From CAZYBG01 sp964645155 (lineage in GTDB: Bacteria > Pseudomonadota > Alphaproteobacteria > Rhodobacterales > Rhodobacteraceae), in NCBI GenBank assembly GCA_964645155.1, contig CAZYBG010000003.1:18090-82089 (forward strand): DNA of 64,000 bases, given 5' to 3'. The number at the start of each line of letters is the position of its first letter. The stretch's first letter is position 1. Positions 31,841-39,881 of the stretch are shown here, one piece after another. Below the pieces are notes generated by a model. The model was not told the DNA's origin. It made no database searches and worked only from the letters and a program-made list of their open reading frames with translations. Both the position numbers and the translations under genes were made by a program.

Positions 31841-32565
31841 CGGCGCCGGCCGACTACTACCAGCGCGACCGGACCCGGCATCCGCCGGCGCTGACGCCGG
31901 ACTACAAGACCTCGGTCGCACGCGCGCCGCGCCAGGCGCCGGTCAGCCTGGAGAACGCGTCGGGCGAGATCACCGGGCCGGTCTTCGGCCATGGCGACAT
32001 CGACCCGCTCGACCGCGACCTCATCCACAACTATGCCCGGCCGGGCGAAAGCGCGATCGGCGAGCGGATCATCCTTCACGGCCGGGTTCTCGACGAGAAC
32101 GCACGGCCGGTGCCGAACACGCTGGTCGAGGTCTGGCAGGCGAATGCGGGCGGCCGCTACCGGCACAAGAAGGACACCTATCTTGCCCCGATCGACCCGA
32201 ACTTCGGCGGCTGCGGCCGGACGCTGACCGACGCGAACGGCTCCTATTGCTTCCGCACCGTCAAGCCCGGCGCCTATCCCTGGCGCAACTGGGTGAACAA
32301 CTGGCGCCCGGCGCATGTCCACGTCTCGGTCTTCGGCAGCGCGTTCGTGCAGCGGCTCATCACCCAGTGCTATTTCGAGGGCGACCCGTTGATCCGCCAC
32401 TGCCCGATCGTGCGGACGATCCCCGATCCGGCGGCGGTCGATCAACTCGTCGCCGCGCTCGACCTCAACGCGACGATCCCGTTCGACGCGGTCGCCTACA
32501 AGTTCGACATCGTGCTGCGCGGTCGCCGCTCCACGCTGTTCGAGAACCGCCTTCAGGGGAACTGA
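31837..32565 (+). CDS. pcaH: Protocatechuate 3,4-dioxygenase beta subunit
   Basis: A 242-residue intradiol dioxygenase. GRVLDENARPVPNTLVEVWQ is the intradiol signature; the iron ligands fall in the Tyr of DTYLAPIDP, the Tyr of PGAYPW, and the two His of WRPAHVHVS. It opens the ring of protocatechuate between the hydroxyls to give 3-carboxymuconate, using Fe(III), as a heteromer with PcaG. Between pcaC (overlap) and pcaG (3-bp gap), so one operon. Confidence 0.92.
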   Translation: MTAPADYYQRDRTRHPPALTPDYKTSVARAPRQAPVSLENASGEITGPVFGHGDIDPLDRDLIHNYARPGESAIGERIILHGRVLDENARPVPNTLVEVWQANAGGRYRHKKDTYLAPIDPNFGGCGRTLTDANGSYCFRTVKPGAYPWRNWVNNWRPAHVHVSVFGSAFVQRLITQCYFEGDPLIRHCPIVRTIPDPAAVDQLVAALDLNATIPFDAVAYKFDIVLRGRRSTLFENRLQGN

Positions 32566-32568
32566 GCG

Positions 32569-33189
32569 ATGCCGCAGGCGCTGCACTATCTCCGCGAGTC
32601 GCCCTCGCAGACCGCCGGGCCGTATGTCCATATCGGGCTCGCGCCGGGCGCGGCGGGGTTCGACATCTACCGGCACGAGCTTGGCCACGACATCGCGGGG
32701 CCGCACGCGCGGGGCGAGCGGATCCGGGTCGAGGGCCTGGTGATCGACGGCATGGGCGCGCCGGTAAGGGATGTGCTGATCGAGGTCTGGCAGGCCAATG
32801 CCGACGGGCACTACGCCCATCCCGAGGACGGCCGGCCAGTCGAGGAGGGCTTCCGCGGCTGGGGCCGCGTCATCACCGATTTCGCGACCGGCGCCTGGGG
32901 GTTCGACACGGTGAAGCCCGGCCCCACGGCGGGCCGCACCGCCACCATGCAGGCGCCGCACCTGAACCTCTGGCTGGTGGCGCGCGGCATCAATCTCGGG
33001 CTGAACACGCGGATGTACTTCGCCGACGAGGCTGCGGCGAACGCCGCCGACCCGGTCCTGAACCTGATCGAGTGGGAACACCGTCGCGCCACGCTGGTCG
33101 CAGCCCGCGGGATGCGCGGCGATACGCCCGTCTACCGTTTCGACATCCGCCTCCAGGGCGAGGGCGAAACCGTGTTCTTCGACGTCTGA
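32569..33189 (+). CDS. pcaG: Protocatechuate 3,4-dioxygenase alpha subunit
   Basis: A 206-residue intradiol-dioxygenase-fold subunit: SPSQTAGPYVHIGLAP at the N-terminus and APVRDVLIEVWQANADG as signature. It lacks the beta subunit's ligand set (APHLNLWLVARGINLGL replaces the AHVHVS segment), as expected for the non-catalytic alpha chain. It shapes the substrate channel of the PcaGH heteromer. Confidence 0.92.
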   Translation: MPQALHYLRESPSQTAGPYVHIGLAPGAAGFDIYRHELGHDIAGPHARGERIRVEGLVIDGMGAPVRDVLIEVWQANADGHYAHPEDGRPVEEGFRGWGRVITDFATGAWGFDTVKPGPTAGRTATMQAPHLNLWLVARGINLGLNTRMYFADEAAANAADPVLNLIEWEHRRATLVAARGMRGDTPVYRFDIRLQGEGETVFFDV

Positions 33190-33204
33190 AGGCAAGGAGC
33201 ACCC

Positions 33205-34041
33205 GTGGCGAAGCCCTGCATCATCTGTGTCGCGATCACCGGCTCGCTGCCGACCAAGGCGGACAATCCGGCGGTGCCGATCGCCGTTGCCGAGCAGGTC
33301 GAGTCGACGCACGCGGCCTTCGAGGCCGGCGCAAGCATCGTGCATTGCCACGTCCGCAACGACGACCAGACGCCCTCGTCCGACCCCGAGAGGTTCGCGC
33401 GGCTGAAGGAGGGGCTCGAGAGGCACTGCCCGGGCCTCATCATCCAGTTCTCGACCGGCGGGCGCTCGGGCGCCGGGCGGGCGCGGGGCGGGATGCTGCC
33501 GCTGCGCCCCGACATGGCCTCGCTCTCGGTCGGGTCGAACAACTTCCCGACCCGCGTCTACGAGAATCCGCCGGATCTGGTCGACTGGCTCGCGGCCGAG
33601 ATGCGCACCTACGAGGTGGTGCCCGAGGTCGAGGCGTTCGACCTCAGCCACATCCTTCAGGCGATCGCGCGGCACCGGGCCGGCGGCCTCTACGGCAAGC
33701 TCTACGTCCAGTTCGTCTTGGGCGTGAAGAACGCCATGCCGGCCGACAGGACGGTGTTCGACTTCTATGTCGAGACGATGCGGACGCGCGCGCCAGAGGC
33801 CGAATGGTGCGCGGCCGGCATCGGGCCAAGCCAGATCGTCGTCAACGAATGGGCCATTGCGGCGGGCGGGCATACGCGCACGGGCCTCGAGGACAACGTG
33901 CGCCTCGACCGCGACCGCCTCGCGCCGTCGAACGCCGCGCTGGTGCGGCGGGCGGTCGGGCTCTGCGAGAAGCACGGCCGCCCGGTCGCGACGTGGCGCG
34001 AGGCGCGGGCGATGCTGGGCCTGCGCCCGGTCGCGGCCTGA
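33205..34041 (+). CDS. BKACE-family beta-keto acid cleavage enzyme (DUF849)
   Basis: A 278-residue TIM-barrel enzyme of the beta-keto acid cleavage family: N-terminal CIICVAITGSLPTKADNPA, the zinc-binding HCHVR (His46, His48) and VVNEWAIAAGG with the conserved Glu. Members condense a beta-keto acid with acetyl-CoA to give acetoacetate and a new CoA ester. Start GTG at 33205 with GGCAAGGAGC upstream. It lies 15 bp behind pcaG, so a beta-ketoadipate-derived substrate is plausible, replacing the usual pcaIJ/pcaF ending (inference). Confidence 0.82.
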   Translation: MAKPCIICVAITGSLPTKADNPAVPIAVAEQVESTHAAFEAGASIVHCHVRNDDQTPSSDPERFARLKEGLERHCPGLIIQFSTGGRSGAGRARGGMLPLRPDMASLSVGSNNFPTRVYENPPDLVDWLAAEMRTYEVVPEVEAFDLSHILQAIARHRAGGLYGKLYVQFVLGVKNAMPADRTVFDFYVETMRTRAPEAEWCAAGIGPSQIVVNEWAIAAGGHTRTGLEDNVRLDRDRLAPSNAALVRRAVGLCEKHGRPVATWREARAMLGLRPVAA

Positions 34042-34057
34042 GGCAGGCCGCGCCGGC

Positions 34058-34954
34058 CTACCGCAGATGCGTCTCGAAGAAGCCGAGCGTGCGGTCCCAG
34101 GCGAGTGTCGCGGCCGCCTCGTCGTAGCGCGGCGTCGTGTCGTTGTGAAAGCCGTGGTTCACATCGGGATAGAAGTGCACCGTATAGTCCTTCCCGTGCT
34201 CCTGCAGCGCCGCCTCGAACGCCTCCCAGCCGGCATTGATGCGCTCGTCGAGCGCGGCGTAGTGGATGAGGAGCGGCGCCGCGATCCGCGGCACGTCCTC
34301 GACCGCGGGCTGGCGGCCGTAGAACGGCACCGAGGCCGCAAGATCGGGATAGGCGACCGCGAGCGCATTGCAGACGCCGCCGCCGTAGCAGAAGCCGACG
34401 GCCCCGACGCTGCCGGTCGAGCCGTCGTGGTCGCGCAGGAACTCGAAGCCGGCGAAGAAGTCCTCCATCAGCTTTGCCGGATCGAGCTGGCCCTGCAGTT
34501 CGCGGCCTTGCTCGTCGTTGCCGGGATAGCCGCCGAGCGGGCTGAGGCCGTCGGGGCCGAGGGCGAGGTAGCCCGCCTTCGCGGTGCGGCGCACCACATC
34601 CTCGATATAGGGGTTGAGGCCGCGGTTCTCGTGCACCACCAGCACCGCCGGCAGCGGCCCCGCGGCCCCCGCCGGGCGCGCCATCAGGCCGCGGATCGTG
34701 CCATGGCCCTCGGGGCTCTGGTACTCGATCGTCTCGGTCTCGATCCCGGGGTCATCGGGGGCGACCTGCTGCGCCCAGGCGTAGTTCGGCTGCAGCTGCT
34801 CGAGGATCATCGCGCCGGTGACACCGGCCGCGGCGTAGCGGCCCGCCTGCGCGATGAACGCGCGCTTGGAGATCTTGCCGTGCACGTAGCCGTCGAAGAT
34901 CTCGAGGATGCGCGGATCGAAGTCGGATGCGCGTTTGCGGGCAGGCGTTGTCAT
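34058..34954 (-). CDS. Dienelactone hydrolase-family protein with N-terminal signal-like region
   Basis: A 298-residue alpha/beta hydrolase of the YghX-like dienelactone hydrolase group. Residues ~25-65 contain KRAFIAQAGRYAAAGVTGAM followed by a hydrophobic run, resembling an export or membrane-anchor signal. The catalytic domain has the nucleophile elbow GFCYGGG (Cys instead of Ser), an Asp in AALDERINAG and His in DVNHGF. Known enzymes hydrolyse dienelactones of chloroaromatic breakdown, but many relatives have other substrates. It is convergent with the pca/BKACE operon, 16 bp apart, so the functional link is only positional. Confidence 0.82.
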   Translation of the reverse strand: MTTPARKRASDFDPRILEIFDGYVHGKISKRAFIAQAGRYAAAGVTGAMILEQLQPNYAWAQQVAPDDPGIETETIEYQSPEGHGTIRGLMARPAGAAGPLPAVLVVHENRGLNPYIEDVVRRTAKAGYLALGPDGLSPLGGYPGNDEQGRELQGQLDPAKLMEDFFAGFEFLRDHDGSTGSVGAVGFCYGGGVCNALAVAYPDLAASVPFYGRQPAVEDVPRIAAPLLIHYAALDERINAGWEAFEAALQEHGKDYTVHFYPDVNHGFHNDTTPRYDEAAATLAWDRTLGFFETHLR

Positions 34955-35154
34955 GGTCCGGGTCTCCCTTCTGGATCACTGTTGCGCCGGGATTGCCCCG
35001 ACACTGGGATGCGTGTGGGGCATCGCCGCCGATCAGGTGGTGCCCGGGCGTGCCGCCGACACGCGGGGCAAGTCTCGGCAGGATCGCCGGCCCGGCGGCA
35101 TCGCGCAACCCCTCCACGAGGGAGCGGCCACGCGATGCCGCGCGCCGCGCGGTC

Positions 35155-35679
35155 TCAGTTGCCGGTTCCGGGGCGCTGCAGGGTCAGCGTTCCGTCGCCG
35201 TCGCGGTCGAGCCGCTCGACGGTCCGTGCGATCCGGGTGGCCATCTCGGCGGCGCTGATCGCGCCGTCGCCATCGGCGTCGAGGTCCTGGAAGGCGTCGA
35301 CCATGCGGGAGCGCGTCAACTCGCGGTAGAGCGTCTCGAACTCGTCGATCGAGAGCGCGCCGTCGCCCGAGGCATCGACCTCGTCGAGTTTCGCGGCACG
35401 GTAGGCGTCAATCTCGTCCTGTGTGACGGCGCCGTCGCCGTTGGCATCGACAGTGTCGAAGATTGTCCGGAGCATCTCGCCGCCGCGGCCGCCGAAATGG
35501 CCGCCGCCCCGGTGGCCGCGCCCGCCACGGTCGCCGCGGGCATCGACCCGCTCGGCCTGGGCCGCGGCGGCCGGGGCCTCGGGAACGACGGGGGTGGTCT
35601 GGGCGGTGGCGACCATCGCGCCTGCAGCGGCCAGGATCACGGCGGCGAAGCCGGCCGGGAGGAGTTTCGAGCTGTTCAT
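35155..35679 (-). CDS. Exported EF-hand calcium-binding protein
   Basis: A 174-residue protein with a signal peptide (about residues 1-26, MNSSKLLPAGFAAVILAAAG then cleavage near ATA-QT). A Gly/Arg/His-rich linker (48-67) follows, then four EF-hand loops at 78-89, 102-113, 134-145 and 158-169. The first three are canonical (DxNGDG/DxSGDG/DxDGDG with Glu at position 12). The fourth (DRDGDGTLTLQR) ends in Arg and is probably weak or inactive. It likely binds calcium in the periplasm. Divergent from a two-component operon across shared repeats, so its expression is probably tied to that system. Confidence 0.87.
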   Translation of the reverse strand: MNSSKLLPAGFAAVILAAAGAMVATAQTTPVVPEAPAAAAQAERVDARGDRGGRGHRGGGHFGGRGGEMLRTIFDTVDANGDGAVTQDEIDAYRAAKLDEVDASGDGALSIDEFETLYRELTRSRMVDAFQDLDADGDGAISAAEMATRIARTVERLDRDGDGTLTLQRPGTGN

Positions 35680-35779
35680 TGCCTCATCCTTTCGTTCTTG
35701 GGCAAGCGGAGGCAGGATCGCCTCCGATGCCGGGGATATGCACGATCCCCGCCCGCGATGTGTGTCGGCGCGAGGCCGG

Positions 35780-35830
35780 TTTTGTCGCGACCTGTCGCGG
35801 CGCCCGGCCGTGATACGACTTGCGACAAAA
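35780..35830. promoter_or_regulatory. Response-regulator boxes between the EF-hand gene and the two-component operon
   Basis: Two direct TGTCGCG repeats start at 35783 and 35793, one helical turn apart, as is typical of OmpR-family binding sites. A perfect 9-bp inverted repeat TTTTGTCGC (35780-35788) / GCGACAAAA (35822-35830) brackets the same stretch. Position in the divergent gap suggests control of both genes by the regulator at 35923 (inference). Confidence 0.5.
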
Positions 35831-35922
35831 AGAACCCGGGCGCGCCGATGGCGGGGCTGGGAAAAGCGGCGGAAGTGCCCGTAGATCGGCGGGCGAGACC
35901 CGAAGCGCGAGGACCCTGGCGC

Positions 35923-36636
35923 ATGGAGCCGGCCGAGCCGCAGATCCTGATCGTCGACGATGCCCGCGACATCCGCGAACCGCTCGGGCAGTACCTGCGC
36001 AAGCAGGGCTTCCGCACGCGCCTTGCGGCCAATGCCGGCGAGGCGCGCCGCGCGGTCGAGGAGGGCGCCTTCGCGCTGGTCGTGCTCGACGTCATGATGC
36101 CGGGCGAGGACGGGCTCAGCCTCTGCCGATGGCTCGTCGGGCGGCCCGGCCCGCCGGTGATCCTGCTGACAGCGATGGCCGACGAGACCGACCGCATCGT
36201 CGGGCTCGAGCTTGGCGCCGACGACTACGTGGTGAAGCCGTTCAACCCGCGCGAGCTGCTGGCGCGCATCCGCGCCGTGCTGCGCCGCGCGCCGCCGCCC
36301 GAACCGAGGATCGCGTCGGGCCGGCGGCGGTTCGGTCGCTGGACCCACGATCCGGCCACCCGGACGCTCGACCACGACGACGGACGCCGCGTCACCCTGA
36401 CCTCCGGCGAAAGCCGCCTTCTGGGCGTGCTGCTCGACCACCCGTTCACGGTCCTCGGGCGGGACCGGCTGCTCGACCTGACCGCCGGGCGCGACGCGAA
36501 GGCCTACGACCGCGCCATCGACAACAGCGTGAGCCGGCTGCGCCGCAAGATCGAGGATGACCCCGGAAGGCCGCGCCTGATCATCACCGAATGGGGCGGT
36601 GGCTATCGGCTCGCCGCCGGCGTGGCAGAGGCATGA
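35923..36636 (+). CDS. OmpR/PhoB-family response regulator
   Basis: A 237-residue regulator. The receiver has ILIVDDARDIRE, phospho-Asp in VVLDVMMPGEDG, Thr in LLTAMAD and Lys in DYVVKPFNPRELL. The C-terminal winged helix carries LTSGESRLLGVLLDHP and DNSVSRLRRKIEDDPG then IITEWGGGYRL. ATG at 35923 with GCGAGGACC upstream; its stop overlaps the sensor kinase start (ATGA). Probably binds the direct repeats upstream and controls itself and the EF-hand gene. Confidence 0.88.
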   Translation: MEPAEPQILIVDDARDIREPLGQYLRKQGFRTRLAANAGEARRAVEEGAFALVVLDVMMPGEDGLSLCRWLVGRPGPPVILLTAMADETDRIVGLELGADDYVVKPFNPRELLARIRAVLRRAPPPEPRIASGRRRFGRWTHDPATRTLDHDDGRRVTLTSGESRLLGVLLDHPFTVLGRDRLLDLTAGRDAKAYDRAIDNSVSRLRRKIEDDPGRPRLIITEWGGGYRLAAGVAEA

Positions 36637-37970
36637 GACGCCTCGTCCCCGATGGGCTGGCCGGCCGCTTCGCCCTGCTGCTGACGCTGGCGCTTGTCGC
36701 TGCGAACCTCATCGCGCTCGGCATCCTCAGCCTCGAGCGCGGCCGGCTCGACCGGCTGGCCCGCGAGGCGCGCGAGATCGAGCGGGTGCTGTCGCTCGTC
36801 CCCGCGATGGAGGCGGTCGATCCGCGGGCGCGCCGGCAGATCGCCCGCAACGCATCGACCCGGTTCTCGCGGGTTTCGGTCGATGCCGCGCCGGTGGTGG
36901 AGGAGGTGCCGGCCGCCCCACGCTCGGCCGCCTTGACCCGCGATCTGGCCGCGGCGCTGCCCGACCGCGAGTTGCGGGCCGCGGTCCTGGTCCGCGGCCG
37001 CGGGCCGCCGTCCGACGGGCGCGGCACCGGCGAGACGATCGCGGTGTCGGTGCGCCTTGCCGCGGACGGGGCGCCGCAATGGCTCAACTTCGTCTCGCGC
37101 AGTCCGGAGGCGCGGCCGCCCGGCATCGAGGAGGAGGTGTTCCTCGTCGTCCTCGGCCTTTCGCTCGCCGCGGTGCTGGGCGTCGGGCTTGTCTTCGTGC
37201 GGCGTCTCACGCGGCCGCTCGGCGCGCTTGCCGAAGCCGCCCGCGCGGCCGGGCAGGGCGACAGGACGGCGCGGGTGGCCGAGGAGGGGCCGCGCGAAAT
37301 GCGCGCCGCAGCCGCGGCCTTCAACGACATGCAGTCGCGGATCGAGGGCTTCGAGGCCGAGCGGATGCGGACGCTCGCCGCCGTCGGCCACGACCTCCGC
37401 ACGCCGATCACCTCGCTGCGCATCCGGGCCGAGCTGCTCGACGAGGCCGAGGCCAGGCCGATGATCCGCACGCTCGACGAGATGAAGGTCATGGCCGACG
37501 GCCTCGTCGCCTATGCGCGGGGCGCGGGCGACAGCGAGGTCGCGCAGGCGGTCGATCTCGGACCCATGCTCGCACGCCTCTGCGCCGAACGCGGCGTCGC
37601 GTTCGACGCCGGCAGCGACGCCAGGGTCGCCGCCCGTCCGGTGGCACTCGGCCGGGCCATCGGCAACGTGATCGACAACGCGGCCAGATACGGCGCAGGC
37701 ACCCGGGCCCGCGTGTCGCTGGCGGGAGGGGAGGCGCTGATCGTCGTCGAGGACGAGGGCCCCGGCATGCCGCAGGAGGACCTCGAGGCGATGTTCCAGC
37801 CCTTCGTCAGGGGCGAGAGCAGCCGCAGCGCCGAGACCGGCGGCGCCGGGCTGGGCCTGGCCATCGCGCGCAACATCGTCACCGCCCATGGCGGCGCCAT
37901 CAGCCTCGAGAACCGTTCCGGCGGCGGCCTCCGGGCGACGATCCGTCTGCCGCTTCGGCAGGGGGGCTAG
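36633..37970 (+). CDS. Sensor histidine kinase (HAMP, HisKA, HATPase)
   Basis: A 445-residue membrane kinase partnering the OmpR-type regulator. Helices lie at about 9-32 and 168-190, flanking a ~135-residue periplasmic domain. A HAMP segment (RRLTRPLGALAEAARAAGQG) is followed by HisKA VGHDLRTPITSLRIRAELL with its phospho-His, N-box NVIDNAARYG, G1 DEGPGMP and G2 GAGLGLAIARNIV. The signal is unknown; the neighbouring EF-hand protein suggests divalent cations (inference). Confidence 0.87.
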   Translation: MRRLVPDGLAGRFALLLTLALVAANLIALGILSLERGRLDRLAREAREIERVLSLVPAMEAVDPRARRQIARNASTRFSRVSVDAAPVVEEVPAAPRSAALTRDLAAALPDRELRAAVLVRGRGPPSDGRGTGETIAVSVRLAADGAPQWLNFVSRSPEARPPGIEEEVFLVVLGLSLAAVLGVGLVFVRRLTRPLGALAEAARAAGQGDRTARVAEEGPREMRAAAAAFNDMQSRIEGFEAERMRTLAAVGHDLRTPITSLRIRAELLDEAEARPMIRTLDEMKVMADGLVAYARGAGDSEVAQAVDLGPMLARLCAERGVAFDAGSDARVAARPVALGRAIGNVIDNAARYGAGTRARVSLAGGEALIVVEDEGPGMPQEDLEAMFQPFVRGESSRSAETGGAGLGLAIARNIVTAHGGAISLENRSGGGLRATIRLPLRQGG

Positions 37971-37974
37971 CGCC

Positions 37975-38892
37975 ATGCGCCGATCGCTCGCGCTCGCCGC
38001 CGGCCTGCTGCTGCTGGCGGGCCTCCTCGTCGGCTGCCAGCACCTGCGGCTCGGGGCGGGCCCGGCACTGGCGCCCCCCGGTCCCGGTACCGTGCGGGTC
38101 GCCACCTGGAACGTCCACTACATCCTGCGCAACCAGCCGGAAGGGCGCTGGGGGCTTGCCGGATGGGAGGAGCGCAAGGGCCCGCTCGATGCGACGTTCC
38201 GCGCCATCGGCGCTGACATCGTGGCGTTCCAGGAGATGGAGACCTTCGCCGGCGGCAACGACGACAGCTTGAACCTCGCGCGGGAGTGGCTTCTCGCCAA
38301 CAACCCGGGCTACGCGGCCGCGGCTATCGGCGACTGGCGCAGCTTTCCCTCGACCCAGCCGATCCTCTACCGCCGCGACCGTTTCGAGGTTCTGGACCAG
38401 GGCTGGTTCTTCTTTTCCGACACGCCCGACCTGATCTACTCGCGCACCTTCAACGGCTCGTATCCTGCCTTCGCCTCGTGGGCGCGGCTGCGCGACCGGC
38501 AGGGCGGTTCGGAGATCCGGGTGCTGAACATGCATCTCGACTACGCGAGCCGCGAGAATCGGCGCCGCTCGGTCGACCTCGTGGTGGGGCGGATCGCCCC
38601 TTGGATCGCGGCCGGCGAGAGGGTGGTCCTTGCGGGCGACCTCAACGCGCTTGCCGGCTCGGGCCTGCACCGGCGGCTGCGGGCGGCGGGGCTCCGCTTC
38701 GTCGCGGTCGACGGCGCCACCTATCACCTCGACAGGGGGCTCAACCTCTTCGGCGCCATCGACCACATCGGCTTTGCCGGCCCGATCGCACCGGTCCGCC
38801 CGCCGGTCGTGTTCCGGGACCGGCTGGGGCCGGTCTGGCCGTCGGACCACTATCCGCTGATCGCCGATTTTGCGCTGCAGGGCGGCGGCTGA
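37975..38892 (+). CDS. Endonuclease/exonuclease/phosphatase-family lipoprotein
   Basis: A 305-residue protein. The signal peptide ends in a lipobox LLVGC (Cys21), so it should be lipid-anchored. The EEP fold follows: VRVATWNVHY (Asn), VAFQEMETF (Glu), LNMHLDYASRENR, LAGDLNALAG (Asp, Asn) and the final PVWPSDHYPLIAD (Asp-His pair), so all catalytic motifs are present. Family members cleave phosphodiesters in nucleic acids, sphingolipids or phosphoinositides. Four bases behind the kinase gene, so part of the same operon; an exported magnesium-dependent phosphodiesterase is the best description. Confidence 0.83.
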   Translation: MRRSLALAAGLLLLAGLLVGCQHLRLGAGPALAPPGPGTVRVATWNVHYILRNQPEGRWGLAGWEERKGPLDATFRAIGADIVAFQEMETFAGGNDDSLNLAREWLLANNPGYAAAAIGDWRSFPSTQPILYRRDRFEVLDQGWFFFSDTPDLIYSRTFNGSYPAFASWARLRDRQGGSEIRVLNMHLDYASRENRRRSVDLVVGRIAPWIAAGERVVLAGDLNALAGSGLHRRLRAAGLRFVAVDGATYHLDRGLNLFGAIDHIGFAGPIAPVRPPVVFRDRLGPVWPSDHYPLIADFALQGGG

Positions 38893-38900
38893 CGCCCGCC

Positions 38901-39785
38901 TCAGCCCGCCGCGCCAAGGAGCCGCATCGCGTTCTCCTTCAGGATCAGCGGGCGCACCTCGTCGCGGAAATCCGCGGCCGCGAAGTCGGCGAGCCAGCGG
39001 TCGGGCGTCAGCGCGGGCCAGTCCGAGCCGAACAGCATCTTCCGCTTCAGGATGGTGTTGGCATACTGCACGAAGAGCGGCGGGAGATACTTCGGCGACC
39101 AGCCGGACATGTCGACATAGACGTTCGGCTTGTGCTGGGCGACGGCGAGCCCCTCCTCGGTCCAGGGAAACGACGGGTGGGCCAGGACGATCGGCATGTC
39201 GGGGAAGTCGACGGCCACATCGTCGACATGGATCGGGTTCGAATACTTCAGCCGCATGCCCATGCCGCCCCGCATTCCCGAGCCCACGCCGGTCTGCCCG
39301 GTGTGGAAAAGGGCGATCGCGCCCGCCTCGGCGATCGCCTCGTAGAGGACGTAGGCGCCGCGGTCGTTCGGGAAGAAGCCCTGCATCGTCGGGTGGAACT
39401 TGAAGCCCCGCACGCCGAAGTCGCGCACAAGCCGCCGCGCCTCGCGGGCCCCCGCCCTGCCCTTGTGCGGGTCGATCGACGCAAACGGAATCAGGATGTC
39501 GGCATTCTCGGCACAGATCGCCGCCACCTCCTCGTTGCCGTAGCGGCGAAAGCCGGTCTCGCGCTCAGCATCGACGGGGAAGATCACCGCGGCGATGTTG
39601 CGGGCGCGGTAGTAGGCCGCGGTATCCCCGACCGTCGGCAGCATCCCCTCGGCCCCCGCGGGGTTGCGGAAATAGGCCGCCATGCCGGCCTGGAATTCGT
39701 TGTAGCCATCGTCGCGCGCGTGGTTGCACGGCTCCTCGGCATGGGTGTGGAAGTCGATCGCGCGAACGGCCGAGAAATCGACCAA
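38901..39785 (-). CDS. Amidohydrolase (PF04909-type) of the hydroxycinnamate cluster
   Basis: A 294-residue metal-dependent amidohydrolase: N-terminal IDFHTH, GFKFHPTMQGF, VLAHPSFPW and MLFGSDWPALTP, the standard metal-ligand order of the family that includes ACMSD and resorcylate decarboxylase. In CoA-ligase/hydratase/dehydrogenase clusters an enzyme of this type (CouO-like) is proposed to cleave the beta-keto acyl-CoA intermediate of hydroxycinnamate side-chain shortening. Here it faces away from the hydratase gene across an AT-rich control region. That role is inference from the set of neighbours. Confidence 0.78.
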   Translation of the reverse strand: MVDFSAVRAIDFHTHAEEPCNHARDDGYNEFQAGMAAYFRNPAGAEGMLPTVGDTAAYYRARNIAAVIFPVDAERETGFRRYGNEEVAAICAENADILIPFASIDPHKGRAGAREARRLVRDFGVRGFKFHPTMQGFFPNDRGAYVLYEAIAEAGAIALFHTGQTGVGSGMRGGMGMRLKYSNPIHVDDVAVDFPDMPIVLAHPSFPWTEEGLAVAQHKPNVYVDMSGWSPKYLPPLFVQYANTILKRKMLFGSDWPALTPDRWLADFAAADFRDEVRPLILKENAMRLLGAAG

Positions 39786-39840
39786 GGCTGCCTCCCGTCA
39801 CGGTTCGGGACGATGCATACCACGATGATCGCTACACAGC

Positions 39841-39873
39841 ATAACGTTTTTAGCATATAACGATTTCGAATCG
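39841..39873. promoter_or_regulatory. AT-rich divergent control region with ATAACG repeats
   Basis: Between the amidohydrolase and hydratase starts, ATAACG occurs at 39841 and 39857 and an inverted repeat CGATT/AATCG spans 39861-39873. The stretch is strikingly AT-rich for this genome. CGTTAT/ATAACG half-sites resemble the CGTTTAC element upstream of the MarR gene, so this is a candidate MarR operator. Confidence 0.4.
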
Positions 39874-39881
39874 GGCGCAGC

